Source of the DNA: Ctenosaura bakeri
Taxonomy: Eukaryota > Chordata > Lepidosauria > Squamata > Iguanidae
NCBI GenBank assembly: GCA_948474755.1
Contig: CAOLHI010001311.1
Coordinates: 620,001 to 684,000, forward strand
Length of the DNA stretch: 64,000 nucleotides
Reading direction: 5' to 3'
The stretch's first letter is position 1. Each line of letters starts with the position of its first letter. Position numbers and translations under genes: made by a program. The notes under the pieces were generated by a model. The model did no database searches. It had not been told where the DNA came from and saw only the letters and a list, made by a program, of their open reading frames with translations. Positions 45,214 to 58,209 of this stretch are shown here, piece by piece.

Positions 45214-48200
45214 TTACAAACAGCACATTCCTACTAATAAGACATGGTGCTTTCTAGGTTAAACTAGATGTTGGCAGGCATCCTATTCAGTAGTTACAAG
45301 ATTGTAAACTCCATAACAGTCCATAACTGCTGGGGATTCACATTTTCAGTTGTTAATGACTGAACATGAAGCCAAATACCTATCTTTTCAGCCTGACAGC
45401 AGCTCAACCAAAGGGTCTCTGAGGTAATTTTCCAGTGTCCTGAAGATCAGGGTGTTACCCCATTGGCATACCCTATCCCGGGGACTATACATTTAATATC
45501 AAATATATCAAATATGCCCACCATGCCAGAGAAGTTGCCTGAATGGGCACATAGGCAAAGAGGTTGAACAACTGAAAACAGGTCAAGACCAGAAAAATCC
45601 CCAGTCATGTAGCCCAAGGAGACCTCAGGCTATACACATCTACACAGACAAAGGGTCCTCAGCCAAGAATAGACAACTTGAGGGGATTAGCATGTTTTCC
45701 TCAGGTTGAGCAACTGTGATTTTGGAAAAATCCTACAAGGCAAGGTCCATCTACATGAACGTACACTGCAGCCCCTTGCAATTTCAACCCTGAACATTTG
45801 CAACCCAGCATAAACCAATCATGCAAATGACCAAGTTGCTATTGTTTGGCATTCCTTCCTTTGTTCTCCCTGTGATCAAGAGAGTGGTACACATCTTATT
45901 TCTTAGTGTCTCAGTTTGCAGCACCCCAGATAAGCTCTGGTTGGAACACTGCCAGGCTCAAAAGATAGGTTTTGGGCATAGCTTCATCAAACACAAGTAT
46001 GATGACAGAACTCTGATAGTCACAATAATTACATCTGACAATGCCAGATTTCAGGTATTGCATTAAATACATACATAAATTTAAGTGATTTTTCCTTTAG
46101 GGCTCTACAATAAGGATCAGGATGACCGAAAACTCCCCCTTTTTTCTGCATTTCAGTATACACACAATGGTTTAGACATTTTATTGAATGCACAAGCATA
46201 CAAAGTTCATTGCAAAGTTATTCAGCTCTATGTATGTATAGATTGGCTTTGTAAACCCATCATTGTAATGCATCTGCCAACTTGAACCAGTATTGCAGCA
46301 CTGAACAATATATTAGGATGACAGGAATAGGAAAAAAAAATCTGTATTTTTAAAGACAAAGGAAACATCTTGAATGAAAGTGTAATTACCCAAAGAAAAA
46401 TTTACTCTGGGTCTACTAATCTTATCTTTGCAAAACAAATAGAAGAGGGGGAAAATTACAATGGGTAAATGTAAATGAAACAAGGGAAAAGATTCAGCAG
46501 TCACAGTAGACTACTGCACTGGGGTACATGCCAATCTTCACACCCAGTGGACAGCATTGCCATGTTTTTCTGAAACCAGGAGTGATGTCATATATGGGTT
46601 TGTTCAGTTCTTGGCCAGTTTAGGGAATTGGGGCAATAAGGAAAGCAAAACTGCCACATTTGAGATTAGATTTGCACTTTTTGGGGGTTATTTGTGGGCA
46701 AAAGCATCACACCCACACACAATTAAAATCATTTAGAGGCAGCTCTGGGGATGTCCTAGAGGACTGGAAAAATGGGGCTATGTATGATGTAGAAGCTGCA
46801 CTTTCTCCATCCTTGTGTTAGATATTCACATGTAGCCATTACTGAATAATGGTGGTTATCTGGATTCTTTTCCATCTGACCTTAGGTCCAAATATCAGCA
46901 CTGTAGGGACCCTGGTCAAACATTTTCATCAAAAGTCCAATGGGGGCATAAGTGTTTATGTTGGTACACCTTTACCTCCAAGTTTCTTTGGTACTGCCAT
47001 CAGTGTGCCTATAAATCTGCCCAGATGCTATAATCTTTAAGTGAGACTCTTTTTTGAGAATACCATTGTCTAACGAGATCCTCTTGATGGAAAGGCTGGG
47101 GAAGGCTTTCTCATGTGTGTCTCCCAGACTGCGGAATGTACTCTTTCTTAAACTGCAACCATATCTCACTCTTATTGCTTTCACTATATGTGTTCTCACT
47201 CTGAAATTCCTCATCCTCAACTGAAGACCAGAGAAAAGGGTCCAGTTCCTGGAACCCAGGGGACAACCCTGAGACATAGGAACACTACTACTGCTTGCTG
47301 ACAGCTTTGAAGCAGCAAGAGCTTCTTTCTTCTCCTCCTTTTAAAAAAAAACATAAATCAAAAGAACAATTTGTATTTTCAAAACCTAAGCTGCAGTTTG
47401 GCTGCTAAAATTGGCAGTCCAGCTGTCAAACACTTTGAGAATCTTGTTGTGAATGTCTCACAGAACAACACTACATGATGATGTAATGTTGTTCCTGAAG
47501 CAGTGTATGAGGTGAAACAAAGATGATACCTTGACTATTTTAAAGGGAAAAATACTGGGAGGAAGGAAGAAAACAAACTCTATCCACCCTACAGTTATAA
47601 GTAAGCATTACTGTTACTGACTTGCCCCAAAGTCATCCAATTCACATCTTCTGCTCCTTTACTGGGAGCCAAAGCTACAAGGAAGATGTTAAGATAACAA
47701 ATGTATCCTTCTCTATTTATTAATTCAGGAAATCATGATATGGGAACCAGGGCAACATGAAAGAATTCAGAGTGTGGTGTCATTGTTAGATCCTCACTTC
47801 AGCATCTGTATTTTTCTTTTACATCACGCCCAGGTAAAGGCTTAGTGTCAGTGGCCTTGATCCAAGCACCATAGGAAATGAGAAAAACCCCTTCTGAAAG
47901 CAAAAGATTTATCTGGAAGAAGAAGGACACTTTGATTCAAGACAGTGCCTGGAAGTGACAATGCAGTAAAAGGGTACAATGACTGGATTTAACTCCAGCT
48001 ATGTCTGAATAGCATTACAAACTACTGCTCTAGGCAAGATAGTTAATTATTTCTGTGGGGTCACTTCCTAGTAGGAGATGATGAATAACCGCCACAAGAC
48101 TTTATACAGAAATTACATGATTGTTGATGTTGTATTTAAAATGTTCTCATGAAAGCTGTCTTAGCCAAGTCTGAGCAAAGGACTGTGGCAGACTGCTTTA

Positions 48201-49684
48201 CCCTGTCTCTTCATACCTTTTATTTGATCAAAGTTACACCTCACAAGTTGCTTTTCCAGACAGTGGTGTTAACAGGCAGATAGAAAATGAGATTGTGCAG
48301 CTGTCATAACAACTGATTTGGTAACTTTGAGGATTAATTACAGAAATGCACTCTACAAGATATTCTTTTAGAGACTGTTGGAGAATTGAAACATGTATAA
48401 AATGACAAAACAATGACAACAACAAAAAACCCCACTTTATTTCTGAAGTATATTTTGATAGAATACAATTTCAGTGCTAGGACAGCCTATATACAACCAA
48501 AGGCAATAACTATTCTGCTTAATTCTCATGCACCATGGTTTAGTGATTTTTTTTTTAAAAAAAAACTAATTGCACTGTGTTGTGGAATCTTATCTCTCCT
48601 CCATAAAAAGTCCAATGGATTTCAAGCAGAGTGAGGACTGTGATTGTGGTTCAGGCTAAGGCTGTAGGTGGGTTTAATACTTCCAAGATGTGAATTCCAG
48701 TATCCTATAGAAGAAATAGAAGAAATTTCTGTTTTTCTTCAAATGGGGCCAACCTACTGATAAAGCCTGCCAGTTTGGATATAGTTTGGAAAATGAATGT
48801 ATCACTGAAAACAGTTTCTTTTAAAAAGCACAGAACAACAGGAAGAGCAATACAAATTTCAAAAAGACTGGCTATAGTTTTTTTTTAAGCCAGTAATTTG
48901 TCATCAGACTTCTCTGTGAATGAAATTTGATATTAATTCCACATCTGAATTCACCATTTTTGATAGGAAGCTGATACCAAATCTGATTAGCCTCATGAAA
49001 TGACTAAATAAACAAGGCAAGCTGTCTCTCCTATATTGTTTTCATGGGACACTGTGAGCCTGTCTCTGCAGGAAATGCTTACAACGGGATAGAGGATTCC
49101 TTTAGAAGCCTAATTTTATTACAGCTTTAAGGAAATTACGTTGTATACACTAAGTATTCAACTGTGTAACACCATAGCTAAGTCATTCTTTTCATATGCA
49201 GCAAGTGAAAAGCCACTTACAGACCCATGAAAACCTGCATTCTTGGTAATTTAGTTTTGAAATCATCTGGTACAGTAATCTCTTTCATAGCTTTTTGTTT
49301 CCTTCTTTATAGTTTAAGAGCAGCCGTAAGAGCAGTAGAATAGCAAAGCAGTGTGCATAATTGGCTTAGTTTTATAACAACTGCCATGCTCCTTACACCC
49401 AGAACAATGGTGCATGGTGTTGGTTGTTAGTTTTAAATGGAAATAGTATTTATCATTTCTAGAAGAGCTGTGACAATTTCTATGTGCAATTAATCACTTG
49501 GAAGACAGTTACTGTTTTTATTATAATTTAAAATTTGTCTAAATATAATTTAGGAACTTTTTATTTCTCTTTAAATTTAGAGGGGCATTGAAAACAGTAA
49601 TTTCCTCATCTCATGCAATAAGCATATTTAGATTATCCTATCAATGACTTAGAGGTTTAAATGTGATTATTCCTCCCATAATAG
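45214..49684. other. intronic sequence, longest stretch without recognised repeats
   Basis: About 4.5 kb with no confident transposon or exon. A weak hint of an old LINE C-terminus near 47060-47270 was not accepted. This part would be the first place to test for conserved non-coding elements. Confidence 0.4.
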
Positions 49685-49812
49685 ATTAGCCTTGGGCAAG
49701 TCACACATTCTCAGAGGAAGAAAATGGCAAACTCTCTCTGCCAAGAAAATCTCATGATAGATTTGCCTTAGGGTCAACATGTCAGAAATAACTTGTAGGC
49801 AAACAATAACAA
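49685..49812 (-). mobile_element. tRNA/MIR-like SINE, antisense
   Basis: The reverse complement reads GTTGTTATTGTTTGCCTACA, 'gaccctaaggcaaatctatc', TTTTCTTGGCA, 'ctgagaatgtgtgacttgcc' in the order of the copy at 9808; the 3' half is missing. Confidence 0.7.
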
Positions 49813-50304
49813 CAGAAATAATATTGCTATTACAAAATTCCATCATTAGATGGGCTCAGTCCAACAAAATTGCGACTGTATGCTAAAATAATACAGTATG
49901 TCTCAGTAATTTGCCATAATGATGCCTGGATTTATTAAAATATTTGTTAAGACCAGCAATGAAAAACCAGAAAAACCATCAAGAACCTATGTTCAACTAA
50001 TACATTTGTCTATTCAGAAACTAAGTTCAGCCAGAGATGGCATTCTTAGGCTCCAAATCTTAATTAAAGAAGTGCTTTCATAACTCTCAAGTTTCACTAA
50101 GAAAAGAAATGCATCTCACCTCAGGAATGAACCCTTTGTGAAAGGAGATTGTTACAGGCCATTCTGGAGAAATAAAATGTACTAACAAGGTGTAAAATTT
50201 AACAAAAATCTAAACAACTCACATAATGAATGCATATAACTATAAGGCATAGTTTGAGCTGAAGTGAAAAAATTATTCCATGATCGTCAGCATATGGATT
50301 TGAG

Positions 50305-51066
50305 TAGGGATGGGCAAACCAAATTCTCGAATCCTCGGCAAGGATTCGAGATTCATGGATCGAAATCTCCAAGCCAAAATAGGTGAACCGAATCTTTCAA
50401 ATCTTCCAACAGTTCTCCCTCCACATCTCTGGAAGTGCTCACTGAACCCCCTCATTCTCCCCCTCACATTCCAGCCCTCTACCCGGCATCAGTGTACAGG
50501 ACACACCAGAGCCTGCACTTGTGCAGGCGGCCCTGAGCAGGCCCGCAGGGGGCTGTAGGGAAAGTGATTGCCACACCCTTGCATGCCCCGAGGCCTGAGC
50601 TCACATGCGCACCCAGGATCAGGCCTGCAGGGGCGTGTAAGGCCAGCGATCCCTGCGTTCCTATGCCTGTGCCCAGGGCTACTGCCTGTGCCTACTGGGG
50701 CTGCCTGTGCTCGCTGGGGCTGCCTGTGCCCACTTGTGCTACTTCCCTCTACAAGGTAATAATTTCTATTCTTTTCACCTGAGAGTTATGTGCTTCATGT
50801 AGTAGATTAGCATGTCAATTGCATTTGTATCTTCTTAATAAGAAGCACGGGTATGTTTTTCTGAACTGAAAAGTATTATTTAATTTGTTTTTCATTAAAC
50901 AAAGATGTGAAATTCTGCTTCAAAAACACTTTTCAGTGGAAGTGCTTTCTTTCTCTTGCTTTTTAAACCTTTTTTCAAAATAGGTTTTAAAAGATTCGAG
51001 ATTCATGGATTCCCAGATGCTTCCAGGGAGTTGGATTCAGAAAATTCTGGATTCATCCAATCCCTA
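50305..51066. mobile_element. 762-bp hAT-type non-autonomous transposon
   Basis: The ends are TAGGGATGGG and, reverse-complemented, TAGGGATTGG. An exact 8-bp duplication GATTTGAG flanks it (50297-50304 and 51067-51074). An 8-bp target duplication and a YAGGGRTKGG-type end fit hAT elements. Subterminal repeats 'gattcgagattcatggat' occur near both ends (about 50343 and 50993). The interior 50400-50750 is GC-rich and unlike the AT-rich edges. No transposase frame. Confidence 0.88.
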
Positions 51067-51385
51067 GATTTGAGGAAAATTCAATTAATCAGTGACTGCC
51101 ACTTCCTCTCGAAAATTTGAAGCTATGCACAGTGTAAAGGGATAATAAAGCAAGGAGCTTTAAAGTTACATAGGTCAAATATGGAAGAAAGGATAGAAAT
51201 GAGCAGTTAAATAGTCAAGCATATTCATTTTACCACTACTAGCATGCAATAGCTGCTATATCTGATTTATGTAAGCTATATCTATCTAGCATCTTGTTTA
51301 TTAGAACTGGGCTATTCTTATGATCTTTGTTTGTAGCTTTGTTCTGCTACTAACATGCTCTTTAAAAATAATAAATCTACTTTTT

Positions 51386-51575
51386 CTTCTTGTTGTTGCA
51401 TGCCTTCAAGTCATTTCCAAATTATGGTGACCCTAAAGTGACGCTATCATGAGGTTTTCTGGGGTTAAGAGTGTCATGTATCCAAGGTCACTCCAGGGTT
51501 TCATGCAGGGATTTGAACCCTGGTCTCCAGGGTCATAGTCCAATACTCAAACTACTACACTACACTGGTTCTCAA
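51386..51575 (+). mobile_element. tRNA/MIR-like SINE
   Basis: TTGTTGTTGCATGCCTTCAA, 'tatggtgaccctaaagtgac', 'atccaaggtcactcc', 'gggatttgaaccctggtctc' and 'ctcaaactactacactacac' follow the family order; a middle segment is deleted. Confidence 0.75.
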
Positions 51576-51797
51576 TAAATATATTATCCCTGTATAAATA
51601 AGCATTGGAATTAAAATTAGAATAACTGAAGTAAATTTAATATAACATTATATTCAATTTTTAAAAGTAATAACATCAAGGAAGTATTCAGGCATGATTG
51701 TCATCAATCTTGTGAATATTTTAGGAATTTATTCTCTTCTTCCCTTATAGTTCCTGATTTGAGGGGTGGGTAGAAATAAAACAGTACTACAAAGGAA

Positions 51798-51903
51798 GGA
51801 ACTGGCCAAACCACCCCTGAGTATTCCTCACCTAAGAAAACCCTATGAAGTTATTGGGGTCACCGTAAATCTACAAGTGACTTGACAGCACATACACACA
51901 CAA
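51798..51903 (+). mobile_element. body and tail of the 5S-type SINE, head lost
   Basis: 'ggccaaaccacccctgagta', TTCCTCACCTAAGAAAACCC and 'ttggggtcaccgtaaatcta' match the body at 21260-21340, then an ACACAC tail. 5'-truncated. Confidence 0.6.
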
Positions 51904-52657
51904 TATATCCATATTATAACATTCTACAGATTAAAAAGGCAAATACTCTGTAGATGTACTACAACATCACAATTATTTTCCATTATTATTTACTGAAAGA
52001 AGATTGAAGATTCTGCAGCAAACATTAAATATGAGAATAAAGAGAGAAAGAAAACTAAAAAGCTAGTTAATGACTGAGTTTCTTAAGGACAGTTTGTACT
52101 GTACCAAGATTGCTAAAGTAAAAAGAGCTTACATTTCTCAAAGGAAATGCCTAGAAATTAATGACATATCTTGATAAGAGAAAATAGTTAAGAGAGATGA
52201 AGCAAAATGACTTTTCTCTGAATGTTCATTTCTATTTAATAAATGGACAGGCAATTCATTTTCGTTTTATTTATCTTTGCTGGCAAACACACTACAAGTT
52301 CAATTTCTAAATAAGGTCTTCCCACTAGGACGTACAAATCCCTGATTTAAATGTTCAAAGAGACAGATATATTGCCTGGCCAAAGACTTGCCAAAATGCT
52401 AGTTGTTGGAATGCTGACAAGAGAGCTTTTGACATGCTATTAAAGTCTCTATCTTTTGAAAATACTTCTTCATGAAATGTACTTGGCTGCTTATGTGCAA
52501 GGGAACAATAAGCAAAGACTCACTTGCCAAAACAAAATGCTATACCATATGCTGACTAGCAGTCAGATAATTAGTCCAGTTTTGTCCATTTCTCTGAATG
52601 AGGAGCATTACTTCATCCTTTGGCTCTACTGAAAAGAAATTTTGTTCATGCACAAAG
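51904..52657. other. intronic sequence, no recognised feature
   Basis: Unique-looking AT-rich sequence. Confidence 0.45.
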
Positions 52658-52857
52658 GGTGTTTCCACACTACAAAGCTTTGGTGCTGTTATTCCACTTT
52701 CAACACCATGAGGAATTCTGGGGTTTGTAGTTTACTGAGGCCCAAGAGGTCTCTGGCTGAGAATTCTAAATGTTGCTCCCTAAACTGCAAACCCCAGGAT
52801 TCCATAGGATGTCGAAAGTGGAATAATAGCACTATAACAGTGTAGTGCAACTCCTCT
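52658..52857. mobile_element. ~200-bp MITE, long form of the GCCATTTCC family
   Basis: Left arm 'gttattccactttcaacacc', 'gaattctggggtttgtagtt'; right arm 'aaactgcaaaccccaggatt', 'gtggaataatagcactataa'. Between them lies a non-palindromic middle (gaggcccaagaggtctctgg) absent from the shorter copies. Both outermost ends are worn, so flanks were not resolved. Confidence 0.7.
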
Positions 52858-54590
52858 TAGAATCATCAGTGTGGGCATGGGTCTGTCACAGGAACTGACA
52901 ATAATGCTAGTGGATACTAATAGCATCATCTGATGTTTGCTTCTGTTTGTCACATGCACAGTAATGCACACTTTCTTCAGGGACAACCACAGTTCAACCA
53001 TTTGAATGAAATACATTCTCAAGCCTGTAGTACAGGCACAAAAGTTAGTAGGTACTGTACTAATTTATCTTGATGAATACCTCACTGATGTCAATTTTTC
53101 TAAAAAAAAAAAGTCATCAAGGAAAGAGAAGGATGTGTTCAGGACTTGGTAATAGGTAAAGAGGATGCTGCTTTTTAGACAGTTTTGATGTAAGTGTATC
53201 TTATAAAAAGTCCTTTTCAACCAACAGAAAACAATCAGCTTGCAAACAAATATATATTGCAATATGCCTCCCTTTGTAGTTAGTCACGAAGGGCTATGTG
53301 ATTGATTGACTGATTGATTGATTAATTGTGAAGATATGCCTTCAGCTTGAAGAGAAAGAAGTAAAAACAACTGTTCGTGACCACCACCACCCCTGCACCA
53401 AAAATATAAAATGAAGTTTGCACTGACACTACTGATGATACTTAGTATTGAAAAGGTCACAGCCTAGTAACCAATATGGAAATTACCCTTCAAAACTAGG
53501 CTATGTAAAAGAAACACATCCACATCAATAAGCCATCATCCGGCTAGGACCTATGACTGAACAGTATTCCATATTTTAAAAAGTCTAACAGCTTCCAGTC
53601 CCAGTTCTATATAACATGAAGCTTACTATCATAGCCACTATCTTTCCATGGCAGTGGGACTGCATGTTCCAGTGAAGCAAGAGGCTATGCCAATGTTAGC
53701 ACTGCTGCTTGTAGGGGCTCCCATATCATGAAGAGCTACTTCAGGCTTTTGCTGAGGAGCCAGGATTTCTTAGATACAAACAACAGCAGTAGTTTCACAG
53801 CCAATATTTGTTAGTACTGTATAGAAGGAGGCCCTGATAAACCAATTTTGAATGTCTTTTACCATGAAAACCCTATGATGAGACAATCCAAGACACTAGA
53901 TGCCACTGTCCTCCACATTAGTCTTCAATCTGCAAATTAATTAATTTATGTATTTACAAGACTTTTTTTTTCCTATTAAAAGGCCAATGTTGCTACAGCC
54001 TGTGATGTTTAAGCAATGATATCTGGAGAAAATAACAGCCAGGAAACTGCTGAAATCTGACATTGTCTGCCTGTCTACTGGTTCTCTGACAGAGGTTTTG
54101 ACCTCCTAAGTACAGTGCAATAGTGTTACAACTTAATCATTCCATGAGCAATATAAAGAGAGCAGAAAATGAACCTTACAGACTTTCCTGATTCTAAACC
54201 TAGGTACCCTGGAGACAATGGACAATAGGCCTGGATTGTACTGTGAAAATACTAGTGAATGTTGTTTCTATTAAACTGTTTGTTTGCTTGTTTCAAAAGT
54301 GGCTCTTCCATTAAAAATATCCTTCAAGACAGGTTATAAAGTCCAAATTATGAAAAATGGCAGCTGGCAGCTTCCATGTCAATGGGCCAGTCTTGTCTGG
54401 GTTTTAGTTGCAATTTTGAAGGAGTTATTTCATGCACTGAACCCTAGTACTAAATTACCAACAATCCTTAAAAATGTATTAAGAAATATATATAAATCAT
54501 CAGCAGATATGTGTGTGTGTGTATGTATTTGTTGGTTCTTATTGAATAAGGATATAAATCCTCAATTAGTTCATTTTCACATGCATGGAA
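52858..54590. other. intronic sequence
   Basis: A GATT-type low-complexity run is at about 53301-53330, and A/T homopolymers near 53100 and 53965. Nothing else recognised. Confidence 0.45.
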
Positions 54591-54775
54591 AATAATTGGC
54601 AGAAAATGAATGTTTTTGCATAGTATTATTCTTATATTTGAGTATCCCAAAATTTCCTGAAGAGTTCTTCTTTGCACAAAAACTATTTCCTGCATAAAGT
54701 TTCCCAGGCAAAAATATCACATATTTCTCTGTGCAATTCTGGATGATTTTTATGGAAAAAAGCATCCAGAACTGT
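54591..54775. repeat. degenerate TTTTCTGCAC-type repeat cluster
   Basis: Units such as GGCAGAAAATGAATGTTTTT, 'ttgcacaaaaactatttcct' and 'tctctgtgcaattc' resemble the cluster at 62591. Loose match. Confidence 0.35.
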
Positions 54776-55312
54776 AAGGATGCCGTTTCTCTTGACCAAG
54801 AAGCAAATAATAAATAATATTATTTTGAATCCTACTATGGACATTTTGGGAAAACAAGATCTATCCTGTCATCTCAATACAGAATACATTGATCTTCCTC
54901 AGTATTGGTGCCTATATAAAGTGGGCTTTCTCCCCTGTTGTCCAGCGTGGAAACATTGGGAAACAGATTTTGGAAGACTAATTTAATTGGCAGACAGACT
55001 CATTGAGAGAAAGCAAGTTTTTCAGATACTCTGGTACCACCTCATACCTTCTGTACTTTGTCATATCCACCCACCCACCCTCAGGTTCAAAGCAGTATTT
55101 TGTAAATATCTCCCACCATACCAGTTAATGAACTAACTAATGTACAGAAATATTAGATATGTCAACACTGTATCTGAAACTTAAAAAATCAACTTACTGT
55201 TGACAAGATCAATCAAGACAACACAGGGCCTAATAACTTAATCTAAAATATTAGAGCTGCTTTCACCTTCTCATCTAATGTGATATATGCAAGTTTTTGT
55301 CAACAATGCATC
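54776..55312. other. intronic sequence, no recognised feature
   Basis: No assignment. Confidence 0.45.
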
Positions 55313-55314
55313 TC

Positions 55315-55395
55315 AGCCCCTCCCTAAACTGCAAACCCCAGGATTCCATAGGATGTTGAAAGCAGAATACTATAACAGGCTAGTGCGGAAATGGC
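55315..55395. mobile_element. half of a GCCATTTCC short MITE
   Basis: Only the right arm remains: 'aaactgcaaaccccaggatt', CCATAGGATGTTGAAAG, then GGAAATGGC. The left arm is missing. Confidence 0.65.
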
Positions 55396-55409
55396 CTTGA
55401 AAGCAAGGT

Positions 55410-55500
55410 TGGGAATGTGTGGCTTACTCCCATAAGTCCTAGCCAACATAGCCATTAGTGATGGGTTCTGGAATGTGCAAGACAAAAACATGCCCCATCT
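55410..55500. repeat. short hairpin repeat (worn)
   Basis: 'cttactcccataagtcctag' followed by CCAACATAGCCATTAGTGAT matches the left arm and centre of the family at 419. Confidence 0.4.
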
Positions 55501-55635
55501 CTGCTTTCAAGAGATGTCATCACTACATAAAGAATCATGGCTAGGTTACTGTGATATATCCAGTAGTCATGAAGCTATACTGGAGTAGTTACTCTTGAAC
55601 CTTTATTTCTCTAAGGCAGAAATCAGAACTGTGCA

Positions 55636-55745
55636 GCCCTCCAGAAGTTTTGAATTGCAACTCCAGCAGTTCTCGTCAACATATCCAATAATGAGAAATG
55701 CTGGGAATTGCGTTTCTCCAATATATGGAGAAGCACAAAATTCCC
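55636..55745. repeat. short hairpin repeat
   Basis: CCTCCAGAAGTTTTGAATTG and 'caactccagcagttctcgtc' pair with AATGCTGGGAATTGCGTTT. Confidence 0.6.
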
Positions 55746-56639
55746 ATCCCTGCCTTAAGGGTTATAACCATCCTTGTGAACATGAAAAAGAAAATCTGCA
55801 TCAACACTTGATAGTTTCCCATGTTGCTGTTAATAAAGTGGTGTCCTAAGTTCAAATCTATCACATGTGTATGCTCATGAACTGGAGGCAATAGAGATTT
55901 GAATCTGAGCTCTCGGTTACTTTGTTGTGAGAACACAACATTGATACTACTTCTAAATAAAACATGAATTATAAATTATTAAGAACAGAAAGCTTCTTTT
56001 TTTTTGGTCTTGACTTACATATGGGCACATTTTAATCATTTTGAAACTGGACATAGTTCTTTTGTCCCAACACTAACACCTATTGTCTGTGCCTGTAAAC
56101 TATGTCAAATTTGCTATGAAAGGCAGTCATAATTCTTTCAGGATTTCAGCAGCCAATCAATCACAAACCTCATATAACATGAACACATTAGACATTTTGA
56201 GGTAGTCTCTAGCACAAAGAAAGATAATAATTGCTTTTTATTTGTGATGCAATTTACTAGAAATGTCTCTATGTGAACAAAACTAAACATTTGCCTGAAT
56301 TAATTCAATTAATTAATTGAATTGTTTCCACACTGTCTCCAGAAAAAGGCAATATGGCTACCTTTTCTTCATGGCAAATACATTTAATGACATTTGAATA
56401 TTACAACATCTGCCAGTGGACTCTAATTTAGCATTCCTCAATTTAAGGACAACCACGAAATGGAGGCAGTAAAGATCATCTGTGCAGCAGTTTTACTACA
56501 AAGAGTTAACATAAAATTATGTTATCAATGTTTCTTTAGTTACCACAATTACTATATGGCAGCATAGTAAGTGCTATCAATGTTTTAATAAATATTGCAA
56601 CCATTTGGAACAGTGTATAAGGGTAATCTCCACCCAAAC
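55746..56639. other. intronic sequence, no recognised feature
   Basis: No assignment. Confidence 0.45.
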
Positions 56640-56722
56640 ATATTGTGCCAAGAAAACATGATAGTTTTGTCTTAGGGTTGCTATAAATCAGAAATGTCTT
56701 GAAGGCACACAACAACAACTTT
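56640..56722 (-). mobile_element. tRNA/MIR-like SINE 5' end, antisense
   Basis: The reverse complement starts GTTGTTGTTGTGTGCCTTCA and continues 'gcaaccctaagacaaaacta', TTTTCTTGGCA. 3'-truncated. Confidence 0.7.
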
Positions 56723-57808
56723 AAGTATAAAATTATTATTTATATAAATAATATAAATGTTTGTATAAATAACATATAATAATATAATACATAAACTATT
56801 TACATAAATGTTATAATATTTATAAAATCTATTTATCTAAATAGTTTATTATTTATAAATATAGATTAATTATTTATATAAAAATAGATTTAGGACACTA
56901 AAGACATATTGAATTCAGCTTTTTACATGATTATTCATAAGACTAAACTTTCTTTTACATATTTGGTTTCTGGACCTCAGAACAGAGCTAATATGAATTT
57001 TTGTGGGTTTGGATTATTGGGTTAACATTTATCTGTCTGATGTAGGACAACTTCCACTGAACAGTGAAGCAAATTCTATAATCTCCTAGATGCGATTCTG
57101 TGCTACAAAATGGCTGAGTAAAAGCAATAAATGCTGACTTTTAATGCTCCAGGGAACTGTGCACTGTCCTTGAACTCTCTCTGAAAGCTGACCCTGGGGA
57201 ACAGCTCAATAATGTTCCTAAGCTTTGACAGGGAATAAGCTATTCAATTCCCGTGTTTGTTAGACCAGAATCTGGGAAACTCCCCAGTGCAAAGGAAGAG
57301 TTTAGTATGTAACTGGTAGCTTCTAATTAATCTCTTTCCCCAGTAACTAACAAGTATAATCAACATCACATTATGATTGTGTTGTAACAAGGACAAAATC
57401 ATTTGTGTTGCAGGGATATTGTAATTTAAAATCCCACTGCATGGTTCAAGTGCTGTCTTGTGCTTTACTGCCAAATTAAAAAAAAAAAAAACTTTCAGTT
57501 TTTCAGTGTAACTAACTATTCTAGTAACTTTTTGGAAAATGGAAAAAATAAAGTTACTTTTTTCATAATACAACTCTAACAATAAACAACTTACCCTTCT
57601 CATAACTATAATTTTAATGCATTCCTTCTCAAAGGTAATTTTCCAGGTTCAGCCAAATTTTCAGCAAGGTCCACTTACTTTTGCATTCTCCTTCCTAGTT
57701 CCAAAAATCTCATTCCCAGACTCAAAATTTCTAAACTGTGTCCCCTGTAGGGTTACCAACCACAACTGCTGAAATTCCCTCTTCCACACAACCATTAAAG
57801 AGACAGGG
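56723..57808. other. intronic sequence with a very AT-rich start
   Basis: 56723-56890 is almost pure A/T with repeated TATAAATAAT-type words and local self-complementarity. The rest is unassigned. Confidence 0.5.
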
Positions 57809-58209
57809 GCCCTTGCCACACCTGGTCAAGGAGATATCCAGTGTGAGTCCCAGCACTGGCTTTGCCAGGAGGGGAGTACGACAGGAGCACTAGCCTCTGC
57901 ACCAGCTGTCTCTGTGTTCCAGAAAACATGATGGCCATGATTCTTCCTGTTGGCAGCACAGTCAGGTAGTTTCCCAGGCTGCACTGGGGCAGGAAGAGCA
58001 GCCACTGCACTGCCAGGATCTCTGCAGACAAGGTAAGTCCACAATGGTAGCATGATTGCCGATCATTGATGGGGAAAACCCGTCAATGATTTGCAGCACA
58101 ATTGTGCCACTTGGGGAAGGGAGAAGGACGGGACCATGACATAAGTGTTGTCAGGGACCCATCCTTCTCCCATCACTATGGGGGTTTGGGAGGGTGGAGC
58201 AAAAAGGAC
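57809..58209. mobile_element. 401-bp MITE with possible mini-exon
   Basis: Starts GCCCTTGCCACACC; the right end reverse-complemented is GTCCTTTTTGCTCC. Flanks CAGGG and CAGGT match at 4 of 5. On the plus strand TTTCCCAG is followed by 55 bp (57978-58032) and then GTAAGT. The central stem pairs TCATTGA (58063) with TCAATGA (ending 58089). Shares 'ctgcactggggcaggaag' with the copy at 63538. Confidence 0.8.

Noticed and set aside
46972..47277. Possible decayed L2 C-terminus or 101-residue frame
   Set aside because: Only a few residues resemble the family; no tail or second block supports it.
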